Assembly: GCA_964019425.1 (NCBI GenBank)
Contig: OZ025851.1
Coordinates: forward strand, 496,001-560,000
DNA: 64,000 nt
Reading direction: 5' to 3'
Source: Flectonema sp. DT1601
Lineage: Eukaryota; Euglenozoa; Diplonemea; Diplonemida; Diplonemidae
Shown piece by piece: positions 9,465-19,595 of this stretch. Under the pieces are notes generated by a model. That model did not search any database. It was given only the letters and a program-made list of their open reading frames with translations, and was not told the origin of the DNA. The stretch's first letter is position 1, and each line of letters starts with the position of its first letter. The position numbers and the translations under genes were made by a program.

Positions 9465-12400
9465 TTGTGATTTGGTCAAATAACATTCGCTCAGTTCTGA
9501 AACCAGAAAATTACTTTCGATTGAACTGGGCACTGAAAGAAGAAAAGCCTGAAGTAGTACTACTGCAGGAAACGTGGTTATCAAAAGAAAAACACTTCGC
9601 TATTGAAGGATATTCAATCCACAGGAGAGACAGCACCATCAAGTCAGGTCATCGAGGACTCGTCACTCTGGTCAGAAATGATTTAAATAAGTTAATATTA
9701 AAACACCCCGACATCTCACATGACCAAACTGAGATATTAACAGTAGTACTTCAATCTAATCCGCCATTGACAATTCACAATGTTTACCACCCGCCTGAAA
9801 TCAAGGCAACAACCTGGAAGTTCAAAACAGAGCCCGGCACATTGATTGCGGGTGACATTAATGGACACCATTCAACTTGGTCAAATGGTAATACGAACAC
9901 CACTGGTAACAGCTTCTACGATTGGTCACTAGAAGCAACAATTAAAATTCTAAATAAACCTCAACAACACACAAGACCACAAAGCTCAGCTTCTCCGGAT
10001 GTAATTGCATTAGATATTTCAATAGATGCACAAATCGAACTCATGAAGGGATGGGGCAGCGATCACCTGCCACTCAAACTGACAATCGAAGATATCAAAA
10101 CAGATGAATATTCAAAAGAGAGTTCTGGGACATGGAAATGGAAGTGGCATTGTGCCGATTGGAATTATTATAAAATATTGTTGGAAAGGGCAGCGCCCAA
10201 ATTAGAAAGAATTAAGAATGTGCAGAAACTTGCTAATAGGATCAACAACGAGATTCTGAGAGCAGCGAGTAGGGCCATCCCAGGCTACAACAAAAAGTCA
10301 AGTAGTACCTTCGCTGTGAGGGATTCAGAATTGGAAGATTTAATGGCAGAGACTGACCCTGATAAGACAGACTCAGAAGCAATTGAAAGAGGTATCAACA
10401 TGATCAAACAGAAGATCATTGAGTGCGACATGACTGGAATGGACTACCGATGGGCCTTTAGAAAAGTTAAACAACTGGAAGGTAGAATGATGGACCATTC
10501 AATTACTAAGATTGTCGACGGTGAGAAGGAATTAACCGACTCGCGGGAGATGGCAGATGTCTTCACCAAAACATACGCAGACCAATTCAAATTCGAAGAC
10601 GGTGAAACAACCTTACAAGGAATACCTGATGACAACTCGGTGGAATTTGGAATGCCTGAACTGGAACGACAAATTTCAAAAACAAAGGAGAAGAAGGCAC
10701 CTGGACCTGACCACATCTGGAACTCGATGTTAAAACAACTTCCAAAAGCTTTCCTCGAGCAACTACTAAGACTATTCAACCTCTCATGGCAACGATCAGC
10801 AGTACCCAGGTGCTGGAAAAGTGGAATGGTAATACCCATATTGAAACCTGATAAAGACAAGAAACAAGTCCTATCGTACAGACCGATAGCACTAACCTCG
10901 ACCGTCTCGAAACTCTTTGAAAGAATGGTCGTAGAACGGATGCACCACCTGTTGAAAGACAGAATGAATCCGAGGCAAGCAGCCTACAAACGAGGACGGG
11001 ATTCCATTGAAAATCTCTGTATAGTTACAGACAAACTCAAAAGTGCCAAGGCAATGGGAGAAGAAGCGATATTAATCACCTTCGACCTACAAAAAGCCTT
11101 TGATGCAGTTCAACCGGTAACTCTTCTAAATAAGATGTCCAAAATAGGACTACCAACGAAATATCTACGGTGGGTTCAAAACTACTTGACTAGTAGGAGG
11201 ATTTCAACAAGGGTGAATGGAGTGAAGGGAGCATTCCGGAACATTCGAGTAGGAGTACCACAAGGAAGCGTGCTGGGACCCCAGTTATTCTCTATCTTCA
11301 TAAATGATTTGATAGATAAACTAGAGATGTACGAACCGACTGTCTTTGCAGATGATGTTGGAATAGTAATAACCGCGGGCACTGTCAGCTGTTTAGAAAA
11401 CAAGGTTAACAACGCAGTCAAAATATTTGAAAGGTGGGCACTTGACTCACACATCAAAATCAATAAGAACCCTGGCAAGACGGAATACATTCACGTGAGG
11501 CCAAGTGGAACACATGACAAGTCCCCAGTAGTAGTATACTCTGAAGAACACACATTTAAATATGTGGTGGCCACGGCAGAACAAATGAGTAACCTTGTGA
11601 AGGATGATAACTCAACAACTGTAGCTTCAAAAGAAGAATTCGCCATCACTCACCTGTATGTCGTTCCAAAACATAAGATCAAAGTCAAGCTACCGAACAA
11701 ACCGGCGGTACTGAAAACAATGAAGATGAGTGCCAGCTTCCCACAACTGAAGAAAGTCCACAACAAGGCAGAAATAGATAAGATGCTGGAAAGAGTGGGA
11801 CCCGGATTACACGGATTTGCCTATGCGGTTGGACGAAAAGTTCACAAGACGAATACCGTGCGGTATCTAGGCGTACATTATGACGAGAAGTTAACCTTTA
11901 AGTCGCAAATTCAAAAGATGATGACGGCTGCTTCCAAGGGTCTAGGCTTGTTGGTTCGACTCACCAGGATAGGCTGCAGAAAGAGGACACTCATCAGTAT
12001 ACTAGTGACGGTGGTGTTAGCAAGGGTGCTTTATGGTGTTGAAAGCTTTGCTTGGATGCTACCAAAAGAGTGCTTCGAACAACTGGAATTACTGGTAAAC
12101 AGGGCAGTGAGGCTGGTAACTGGATGTCTGCGGAGCACCAAACTACAGAGACTTTACAAAGAAGCCGATACGCCAAGACTAAAGGAACACATCCAGTATA
12201 AGATGTGTAGAACTTATGAACGTTTCAAATTGAGTCCGTTCCTACCGACTCGCAAGCTGACGAGAACAGGGAGTTCAGAATTATTTCAAAAATCGAAATG
12301 GGGATGGAATGTCTGGATAGACTATGTCTCTGGTGTCCCTGGCCTTGACAACTACCGGAGCATTACCAACCTGGAAGTGAACCCAGAACACTACACTGTC

Positions 12401-13378
12401 CCTCCATGGAAAAGTACTAATGCGATGAAATTCACATATTCACGCAACAAGGAAGAGGCTGAACAGCGAGAAACTGAATTACCAGCTCACGAGATGAAAG
12501 TCTACACTGACGGGTCGATAAGACACAAACCCAACACTTACATGACAGACTCGGCTGCCGCTGTGGTCATGGTTAACGGAAGCAAGATGCGTCTACTTGG
12601 ATATAAAATACCAGTAGCGGGTTCCTCTTATAGGACCGAGCAGATTGCAGTAAAAATGGCGTTGGAAAATTTAGTTCAGGTGGCGGAGGATGAACATGAA
12701 TCTCTAACAACAACGACGCACCTGTTGACTGATTCGATGTCAGTCATGCAGGCATTGGAACAAGGGCCATATAAACAAAGGTCCCCAATGAACAAAAAGA
12801 TCTGGAAGTTGGCAATGAAACTGGAGAAGAAGGGAATCCAAGTCAACATGCAGTATGTACCGGCACACAGAAACGTGCGGTACAACGAAGTAGCGGACCA
12901 ACTGGCGAAATTCGCTGCAGGCCTGAAGGAAGATCCACCTCACGAAGATGTTATTATTAAACAACTGCCCACTCAACTTGACATGGGAAGATTGATGACG
13001 TTTCACAAGCGGAGAAAACGGGAGAACTGGATCGGACCGGGAGAGGTAAGACACCCTCCGTACATCGAAGCTCTAACACGACCAGAGGAAGTACTGATGT
13101 CACGCTTTAGAGTGGGACATTGCAGATCTCTGATAATCAAAGGACTGAACGAGCTGTGCTTTTTCTGTAAACTTGGAAAGGCGACAGCACATCATGTATT
13201 ATTTATATGCGAACATTGGTGTATAGAAACCTTGAGGGAAAAATACATCAGTCACATGATGAATGACAAGGGAGAGGAAGCATGCCAACTGGAGGACTGC
13301 TACTTACCTGCGAATCAACAGCAGATGACTGGTTTTGTCACAACCTTAGACAGACTGGCACAACTATTAGGACGGTAG
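9461..13378 (+). CDS. LINE ORF2: APE endonuclease, reverse transcriptase, RNase H (1305 aa)
   Basis: The N-terminal ~215 residues are an AP-endonuclease-like domain: QETWL holds the metal-binding Glu, GDINGHH the catalytic Asp region and GSDHLP the terminal SDH. The reverse transcriptase follows at about 430-830: YRPIALT, AYKRGRDSIENL, motif A FDLQKAFDA (~540), VGVPQGSVLGP, and catalytic FADD (~627). The thumb motif RYLGVHYD is separated from KTEYIHV by an unusually long insertion of about 125 residues. RNase H lies at about 1010-1160 (YTDGS, TEQIA, LTDSMS, VADQLAK). A C-terminal Cys/His finger follows (CFFC...HHVLFIC, ~1230). All catalytic residues are present and there are no internal stops, so the copy looks competent on paper. 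Clade within the I group is unresolved. Confidence 0.95.
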   Translation: MIVIWSNNIRSVLKPENYFRLNWALKEEKPEVVLLQETWLSKEKHFAIEGYSIHRRDSTIKSGHRGLVTLVRNDLNKLILKHPDISHDQTEILTVVLQSNPPLTIHNVYHPPEIKATTWKFKTEPGTLIAGDINGHHSTWSNGNTNTTGNSFYDWSLEATIKILNKPQQHTRPQSSASPDVIALDISIDAQIELMKGWGSDHLPLKLTIEDIKTDEYSKESSGTWKWKWHCADWNYYKILLERAAPKLERIKNVQKLANRINNEILRAASRAIPGYNKKSSSTFAVRDSELEDLMAETDPDKTDSEAIERGINMIKQKIIECDMTGMDYRWAFRKVKQLEGRMMDHSITKIVDGEKELTDSREMADVFTKTYADQFKFEDGETTLQGIPDDNSVEFGMPELERQISKTKEKKAPGPDHIWNSMLKQLPKAFLEQLLRLFNLSWQRSAVPRCWKSGMVIPILKPDKDKKQVLSYRPIALTSTVSKLFERMVVERMHHLLKDRMNPRQAAYKRGRDSIENLCIVTDKLKSAKAMGEEAILITFDLQKAFDAVQPVTLLNKMSKIGLPTKYLRWVQNYLTSRRISTRVNGVKGAFRNIRVGVPQGSVLGPQLFSIFINDLIDKLEMYEPTVFADDVGIVITAGTVSCLENKVNNAVKIFERWALDSHIKINKNPGKTEYIHVRPSGTHDKSPVVVYSEEHTFKYVVATAEQMSNLVKDDNSTTVASKEEFAITHLYVVPKHKIKVKLPNKPAVLKTMKMSASFPQLKKVHNKAEIDKMLERVGPGLHGFAYAVGRKVHKTNTVRYLGVHYDEKLTFKSQIQKMMTAASKGLGLLVRLTRIGCRKRTLISILVTVVLARVLYGVESFAWMLPKECFEQLELLVNRAVRLVTGCLRSTKLQRLYKEADTPRLKEHIQYKMCRTYERFKLSPFLPTRKLTRTGSSELFQKSKWGWNVWIDYVSGVPGLDNYRSITNLEVNPEHYTVPPWKSTNAMKFTYSRNKEEAEQRETELPAHEMKVYTDGSIRHKPNTYMTDSAAAVVMVNGSKMRLLGYKIPVAGSSYRTEQIAVKMALENLVQVAEDEHESLTTTTHLLTDSMSVMQALEQGPYKQRSPMNKKIWKLAMKLEKKGIQVNMQYVPAHRNVRYNEVADQLAKFAAGLKEDPPHEDVIIKQLPTQLDMGRLMTFHKRRKRENWIGPGEVRHPPYIEALTRPEEVLMSRFRVGHCRSLIIKGLNELCFFCKLGKATAHHVLFICEHWCIETLREKYISHMMNDKGEEACQLEDCYLPANQQQMTGFVTTLDRLAQLLGR

Positions 13379-13651
13379 TATTATTAAAACATCGACATTT
13401 CGAATATCAACATTGAAGGCATCATTGCAACACATCTGAAGTCGTCCAAGTGGACAATTTATTCTGTAGTATTAGTTTTAAGTTATCAAAACAAAGAAAG
13501 GAGATACGAAGCCTACGGGATTCCCACCCCCAACCCCCAAAACAAAGAAAGTAAGAAAGAAAGAAAGAAAAAGAACAACCGCGCCTAACAGCGCAATCAG
13601 CATCACAGACTCACGGGTCGTGGTGCACACAAAAAAAAAAAAAAAAAAAAA

Positions 13652-15857
13652 TTTCGAGAGATTCACATGGGGAACATTCAAACACATACAAGTTGGAGTA
13701 CCCCAAGGAAGTGTCCTAGGACCACAGCTATTCTCGATATACATCGAAAGCCTTATACGAGAATTGAATAGGTATAAACCAGCAGTCTTTGCAGATGATG
13801 TTGGGCTCGTGATGACATCTCCAGATGTTAAAGGACTGGAGGACAAAGCTAACACAGCAGTACGCATCTTCTCAAATTGGGCCGCAGCATCCCACATTTG
13901 TATAAACAAGAGCCCGGGTAAAACAGAGTTCATACATGTGAGGCCGGATACCGATAGCCAAGACAATAAGTCTCCACAAGTGCTATACCCGGAGGGGCAC
14001 ACCTTCAAATATGTCGTCACAACAGCAGAGGCCATCCGAAAAATGCTAAATAATCAGGACTCAACTACTATAGGCAATTCTAAAAAGGCGATAACACATT
14101 TCTATGTGGTTCCGCAGCATAAAATAAAACGAAAATTACCGACGACAGAAACTGTATTGGTAGACATGCAGATGGAACCTAGTAAATGCTCACAACTGCA
14201 AAAGGTTCGCACCAGAGGAGACATCCTGAGGATGCTACAAGGAACTGGATCTGGTCTCAAGGCTTTTGCATTTTCGGTGGTGGACAAACTACATGAAACG
14301 GATGTAGTAAGATACTTGGGAGTTCTGTACGACAAAAACCTCGACTTCAAAACTCACATGCGAAAGATGATTACGGCAGCCTCCAGAGGACTGGGGCTCC
14401 TGCTAAGACTCTCCCAGGATGGGATGCAGGAAGAGAACCCTCATCTGTGTTCTGGTGACCGTTGTAATGGCGAGAGTGCTCTATGGGGTTGAAAGTTTTG
14501 CCTGGCTGCTGCCAAAGAGAGGTGACGTCAGTCTTGAGAGGCTAAACATCTTAATAAACAGAGCCGCTAGACAGGTAACGGGATGTCTGCCAAGCACCAG
14601 ACTGAGGAACTTGTACCATGAAGCAGATATGCCAAAATTACAAGAACACATACGCTACAAGATGTGTAGGGCCTATGAAGAATTCAAATTAAGTCCGCAC
14701 CTACCAGCTTGTAGCCTCACAATGACGGAGGGAGGCCTAAACTACCCACCAAAAACAGCTTGGGGTCGCATAGTTTGGGATGAATATGTGTCGGGGATCC
14801 CGGGACTCGACAAACACAGAAGCTCGTATCACTCGGAAATCAATCCAAAGCACTATAAGATGCGATCATGGAAGGTAACTAATGCAATGGAATTCAATTA
14901 TGTTTTGGAAAAGAAGAGGCAAAAGACAAAGAAGCCGGTCTACCAATTGAAGACGTGAAGGTGTACACAGATGGGTCTATTAGACATAGGACGAAGACGT
15001 ACATGACTAAGTCAGGAGCATCTGTGATAATAGTGAAGGGTAAGGAAGTTAGCATGACCGGATTCAGAATACCTGTAGCAGGAAGCTCCTACAGAACTGA
15101 ACAGATAGCCGTGGAACAAGCGATGAGGATACTCCTGAAAAACAAAAAGGCATCCGAAGGAATACTTCCCACAACAAAGACGCATATTCTAACTGACTCA
15201 ATGTCGCTAATACAGGCACTTGAGCGAGGACCTGAAGAACAGAAATCTGCTACAAACGCATCAATCTGGAAGTTAGCACTGAAACTGGAACACAGAGGTG
15301 TTAATATTAACATGCAGTATGTCCCAGCACATATGGATGTGCTGTATAATGAAATAGCAGACAAGGTGGCAAAACACGCTGCAGGTACGATAAAGAAACC
15401 TCCAGATGACAGTGTGGTACTCGAGAGTTTAGTTACTAGACTGGATATGGGAACCCTTATGACTTTTCACAAGAGAAGAAAACGAGAGGAGTGGATTGGA
15501 GCCGGCGAACAGAGGCATCCACCTTTTGTAGAAGAACTGACGAGACCACAAGAAGTCCTAATGTCCCGCTTCAGAGTTGGACACTGTAGATCTCTTAAAC
15601 TAAAAGGAATAAACGAACAGTGCATCTTCTGTCATGGAGATACTGCAACACCGCATCATGTGCTTTTCAAGTGCAACCACTGGTGTATCCAAAAGATGAG
15701 ATCATTGTACATACACAGCATGATTAATACCGAAACTGGTGAAGTAGTGAGTAAAGTAGAGGACTGCTTCTTAAAGGAGAATCAACGCAGCATGTCCAAC
15801 TTTGTAGTGGTACTGGACCAAATAGCTGAAATGCTCGGAAGACCTGGAAATCCATAA
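13652..15857 (+). pseudogene. LINE ORF2 remnant (RT C-terminal half, RNase H, finger)
   Basis: Coding remnant of copy 2. It retains the VGVPQGSVLGP, FADD and KTEFIHV motifs, the long insertion, RYLGVLYD, RNase H (YTDGS, TEQIA, LTDSMS) and the C-terminal CIFC...HHVLFKC finger. The reading frame shifts near 14430, within the thumb (after LLLRLS), and again near 14940, just before RNase H, so three overlapping open segments cover it. Everything upstream of RT motif B is missing. The product cannot be functional alone. Confidence 0.88.
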
Positions 15858-16091
15858 TTTAAAGATGCGGTTCTTAGACCAAATGAGGAAGTAAACTGAA
15901 CTCTTTAGTAATTGATAAACAAAGAAAACAAAGAAGATACGAAGCCTACGGGAACCCCCCATCCCATCCCCAATCCCCACAAAAAGAAAGTTTACAGAAG
16001 AAAGAAAGAACAACCGCGCCTAACAGCGCAAACAGCAAAGCAGGTCGAAGGAACCTGCTGTGCACACAAAAAAAAAAAAAAAAAAAAAAAA
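13652..16091 (+). mobile_element. LINE copy 2, diverged subfamily, 5'-truncated
   Basis: The copy begins abruptly inside the reverse transcriptase, immediately after the A-tract of copy 1. It ends in its own 3' UTR plus A-tract (about 16066-16091). Protein similarity to copy 1 is clear along its whole length, but the nucleotides are well diverged, so it is a separate subfamily. The 3' UTR keeps the same order of parts as copy 1: GATACGAAGCCTACGGG, C-rich run, GAAA-rich run, AACCGCGCCTAACAGCGCAA, terminal hairpin, TGCACAC, A-tract. The terminal hairpin differs in sequence (GCAGGT/ACCTGC) but sits in the same place. Confidence 0.9.
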
Positions 16092-17040
16092 ATTCACATA
16101 TTCAAGCAACAAGGAAGAGGCTGAACATCGAGAAACTGAACTACCAACTCACGAGATGAAAGTCTACACTGACGGGTCGATAAGACACAAATCCGAGACT
16201 TACATGACAGACTCGGCTGCTGCTGTGGTCATGGTTAACGAAAGCAAGATGCGTCTACTTGGATATAAAATACCAGTAGCGGGTTCCTCTTATAGGACCG
16301 AGCAGATTGCAGTGAAAATGGCGTTGGAAAATTTAGTTCAGGTGGCGGAGGATGAACATGAATCTCTAACAACAACGACGCACCTGTTGACTGATTCGAT
16401 GTCAGTCATGCAGGCATTGGAACAAGGGCCATATAAACAAAGGTCCCCAATGAACAAAAAGATCTGGAAGTTGGCAATGAAACTGGAGAAGAAGGGAATC
16501 CAAGTCAACATGCAGTATGTACCGGCACACAGAAACGTGCGGTACAACGAAGTAGCGGACCAACTGGCGAAATTCGCTGCAGGCCTGAAGGAAGATCCAC
16601 CTCACGAAGATGTTATTATTAAACAACTGCCGACTCAACTTGACATGGGAAGATTGATGACGTTTCACAAGCGGAGAAAACGGGAGAACTGGATCGGACC
16701 GGGAGAGGTAAGACACCCTCCGTACATCGAAGCTCTAACACGACCAGAGGAAGTACTGATGTCACGCTTTAGAGTGGGACATTGCAGATCTCTGATAATC
16801 AAAGGACTGAACGAGCTGTGCTTTTTCTGTAAACTTGGAAAGGCGACAGCACATCATGTATTATTTATATGCGAACATTGGTGTATAGAAACCTTGAGAG
16901 AAAAATACATCAGTCACATGATGAATGACAAGGGAGAGGAAGCATGCCAACTGGAGGACTGCTACTTACCTGCGAATCAACAGCAGATGACTGGTTTTGT
17001 CACAACCTTAGACAGACTGGCACAACTATTAGGACGGTAG
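16092..17040 (+). pseudogene. LINE ORF2 C-terminal fragment (RNase H + finger)
   Basis: Open reading frame carrying RNase H (YTDGS, TEQIA, LTDSMS, VADQLAK) and the CFFC...HHVLFIC finger. Only a handful of residues differ from copy 1, for example SETYMTD for NTYMTD and NESKM for NGSKM. Endonuclease and reverse transcriptase are absent. The frame is otherwise unbroken, which with the near identity implies recent insertion. Confidence 0.88.
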
Positions 17041-17213
17041 TATTATTAAAACATCGACATTTCGAATATCAACATTGAAGGCATCATTGCAACGCATCTG
17101 AAGTCGTCCAAGTGGACAATTTATTCTGTAGTATTAGTTTTAAGTTATCAAAACAAAGAAAGGAGATACGAAGCCTACGGGATTCCCACCCCCAACCCCA
17201 AAACAAAGAAAGT

Positions 17214-17249
<36 letters not shown>

Positions 17250-17312
17250 AAAGGAACAACCGCGCCTAACAGCGCAATCAGCATCACAGACTCACGGGTC
17301 GTGGTGCACTCA
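16092..17312 (+). mobile_element. LINE copy 3, same subfamily as copy 1, 5'-truncated to RNase H
   Basis: Starts at ATTCACATATTCAAGC, matching copy 1 from about base 12430, right after the A-tract of copy 2. It is nearly identical to copy 1 through the RNase H end and the 3' UTR. The GAAA microsatellite in the 3' UTR is longer than in copy 1. It ends at GTGCACTCAA without an A-tail, followed by a T-run, so the 3' end is damaged or was joined to other DNA. Confidence 0.9.
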
Positions 17313-17380
17313 ATTTTTTTTTTCTCGTTTTTTTTTATTTTGTCACATCTTGCTTGTCTCTCTTCTTTTGCTTTCACAAA

Positions 17381-18000
17381 CGTTTTAAATTGAGTCCGTA
17401 AACAGGGCAGTGAGGCTGGTAACTGGATGTCTGCGGAGCGCCAAACTACAGAGACTTTACAAAGAAGCCGACACGCCAAGACTGAAGGAACACATCCAGT
17501 ATAAGATGTACAGAACCTATGAACGTTTCAAATTGAGTCCGTTCCTACCGACTCGCAAGCTGACGAGAACAGGGAGTTCAGAATTATACCAAAAATCAAA
17601 ATGGGGATGGAGTGTCTGAATAGAGTATGTCTCTGGCCTTGACAATTACCGGAGCATTACCAACTTTTGTTGACTGATTCGATGTCAGTAATGCAGCCAT
17701 TGGAACACCATATACACAAAGGTCCTCAATGAACAAAGACATCTGGAAGTTGGCAATGAAACTGGAGAAGAAGGGAATCCAAGTTAACATGCAGTATGTA
17801 CCGGCACAAACGTGCGGTACAACGAAGTAGCGGACCAACTGGCGAAATTCGCTGCAGGCATGAGCTCACGAAGATGTTATTATTAAGCAACTGCCCACTC
17901 AACTTGACATGGGAACATTGATGAACCGCATGACAAGGCAGATGAACCAGAAAAAAAGATGTTAAGAGCAAGCCGGTGTCAACTATAGACTTCTTCGCAG
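17381..18000 (+). mobile_element. LINE copy 4, internally rearranged fragments
   Basis: Short blocks match copy 1 but out of their normal spacing. Bases ~17398-17690 match the thumb-to-linker region (GCLRSAKLQRLYKEAD), and ~17665-17920 the RNase H region (LTDSMSVMQ..., YVPAQ), with deletions between and within them. It carries multiple frame breaks and is a dead remnant. Confidence 0.8.
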
Positions 18001-18438
18001 CTAACAAAAAGCTGCTTGGTAAGATTATGGAGGGTACAGTAAAGGCGAAACCACATATAAAACCGGTGATGCTTAGGCAGTATCTTGAAGCGACCGGAGC
18101 TGAGAGCGGCTCGATACCCCAAGGACATGTTGAGAGAATCAGAGAAAAGGATAGCCAGGTTCAGAGCGGGCACTCACCCCCTGCTCAGCGTAAAAGAACT
18201 ACCGATAAAGTGCCCCTTCTGCAAAAGAACAGACTCCTCTCACAGACATCTGATGTTTGATTGCGGGGATGGTGACGTTGTCCGCATCGGAGAATGTACA
18301 GTTGGATCTACCATACAGGAAGCGAGAATCTCTGAGACTAAACTATGTCTTTCAATAATGTTTGCGACGAGAAATCTTCACGCCCTAGCCGGCTACTTAT
18401 GGCATTTGGAACAATGGACAGACTTATTAAACTGTTAA
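18001..18438 (+). pseudogene. 3' end of ORF2 from a second LINE family
   Basis: The reading frame 18085-18438 ends with a finger CPFCKR...SSHRHLMFDC, equivalent in position to the finger closing ORF2 of the other copies but clearly different in sequence. Upstream residues (LRQYLEATG...) lie in another frame, so at least one frameshift is present. After the stop come about 160 bp of possible 3' UTR with no clear tail. I infer a second, older LINE family from the finger and its context. Confidence 0.6.
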
Positions 18439-18601
18439 CTGATTGGTAGTTTCTAATTCATTAGTATCATTCTCCCTTATCACACAATCATCTCCTAATT
18501 TCTCTGAGGATATCTGCAGAGCTTCATGGCTCGTGGGTAACCTTTGGCCACCGTCCCTGTACTGATCGTTCGCTTTATATTAACTGTGTCTTGACATTCC
18601 T

Positions 18602-19296
18602 ATGAAAAAAATCAAGGAACAGGAAAAAGGCCTAAGAACCGAGGAAGAGGAACTACAACAACGACAACGGCTACTCATCGAAGAGCACAACAAGGATGTC
18701 GGGAAGAATGAACTGCTTGTCTTGCAACACCAACTCAGCGAACAGCATCAACAAGAGAAACAGCAACAACTACAGAGAAGTGAGGAACTCAAGAAACAAG
18801 AAGATCCCCTGTTTGAGGAATTACAGAAGGAGCTAAGAAGAGAGAATTCAGGGATCTTCTGAGATCGCTGAAGAAGCAACTGGAGTAGCTGACGCAACAG
18901 CTGAACCTGCAGCGAACGGAAGCCAGAGAAATGATGGAGGCGGCGAAGAGAGAATTGAAGGTGATGCAAGAACGTTACTTGCAAGAGCTGGAAGCGGAGC
19001 GAGCGCAGGTGAAGGGCCTCAACCAACTGAGGTCATCGGAAGGGCAGGAATGGAAGTAGATGATGGTCCAAGCCAACGGACTAAAGGGTTGGGCTTCTCT
19101 GCTCCAAGATAAGGTGCGGGGACTTGAAGGTGACAGAAAGAAGGGAGCGAAGACTATTGTGAATCGACAGCTTGAGGAGCGTCTTCACTACTATCTTGTA
19201 ATTAATTTCAGTAGCTATGAGCCTGATCTCTTCAGCTTGTATTTAATATCACGAGCGGCAAGATCCACTAACAGAAGGGGATGCATAAATGTTTAA
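18602..19296 (+). pseudogene. Decayed coiled-coil gene
   Basis: The first 80 codons (ATG 18602) are almost pure coiled coil rich in E, Q, K and L. The coil continues in another frame from about 18856 (LLRSLKKQLE, then LTQQLNLQRTEAREMM, then LQDKVRGLEGDRKK) with in-frame stops near 18886 and 19057. This pattern fits a once-continuous coil broken by one frameshift and two stops. It may be a LINE ORF1 remnant, given its neighbours, or a dead host gene. No homologue is recognised. Confidence 0.5.
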
Positions 19297-19595
19297 TTAA
19301 CATTTTCCCAGGTATGTCGAAGGTTATAGCTTTATAAAAGCTAATAATTGTTGAAACCTCTTTTAGCTTTATCAGTTTAAGTCGGTTCAAGGTTTCATAC
19401 ACAAACTAACATTTCGATATTCTGTAGTTTAAGTTAAAGCCAATTCTTTTTAGCTAAACATCAATGTCCTGACAGATGGAGGGGGAGGTTAGTTAATTGA
19501 GACGGGAATAGCACTCTTGAGAAAAGCGACATGCAAGTCTTACGTTTGAATAGTTATTGGTTATACTTTTTCTCAGGGTGAAAACAAATCACAAG
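19297..19595. other. Intergenic, contains one copy of a dispersed motif
   Basis: About 300 bp without a gene. Bases 19354-19408 carry the dispersed motif described under findings (TTTAGCTTTATCAGTTTAAG core). A pyrimidine tract ending TTTTTCTCAG lies 20 bp before the BBS7 ATG and is a likely splice acceptor. Confidence 0.6.

Larger units (their letters stand above)
7570..13651 (+). mobile_element. Non-LTR retrotransposon (LINE), full-length-looking copy
   Basis: A two-ORF LINE with an intact ORF1 (7677-9464), an ORF2 (9461-13378) overlapping it by ATGA, and a 3' UTR ending in GTGCACAC plus an A-tract at about 13629-13651. The 5' boundary is not defined; I place it after the tRNA-Glu gene. The 3' UTR has a GAAA microsatellite, a GCGC-CTAACA-GCGC hairpin and a terminal CACG-GGT-CGTG hairpin before the tail. 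APE plus RT plus C-terminal RNase H is the layout of the I group (I, ingi, LOA and relatives). Both ORFs are uninterrupted, so it is young. A target-site duplication cannot be found because another LINE abuts the tail. Confidence 0.9.

Noticed and set aside
18870-19120. Alternative frame rich in Ala, Gly and Glu across the coiled-coil remnant
   Set aside because: The coiled-coil frame has the stronger and more coherent pattern on both sides; the Ala/Gly frame has no start and looks like a shadow.
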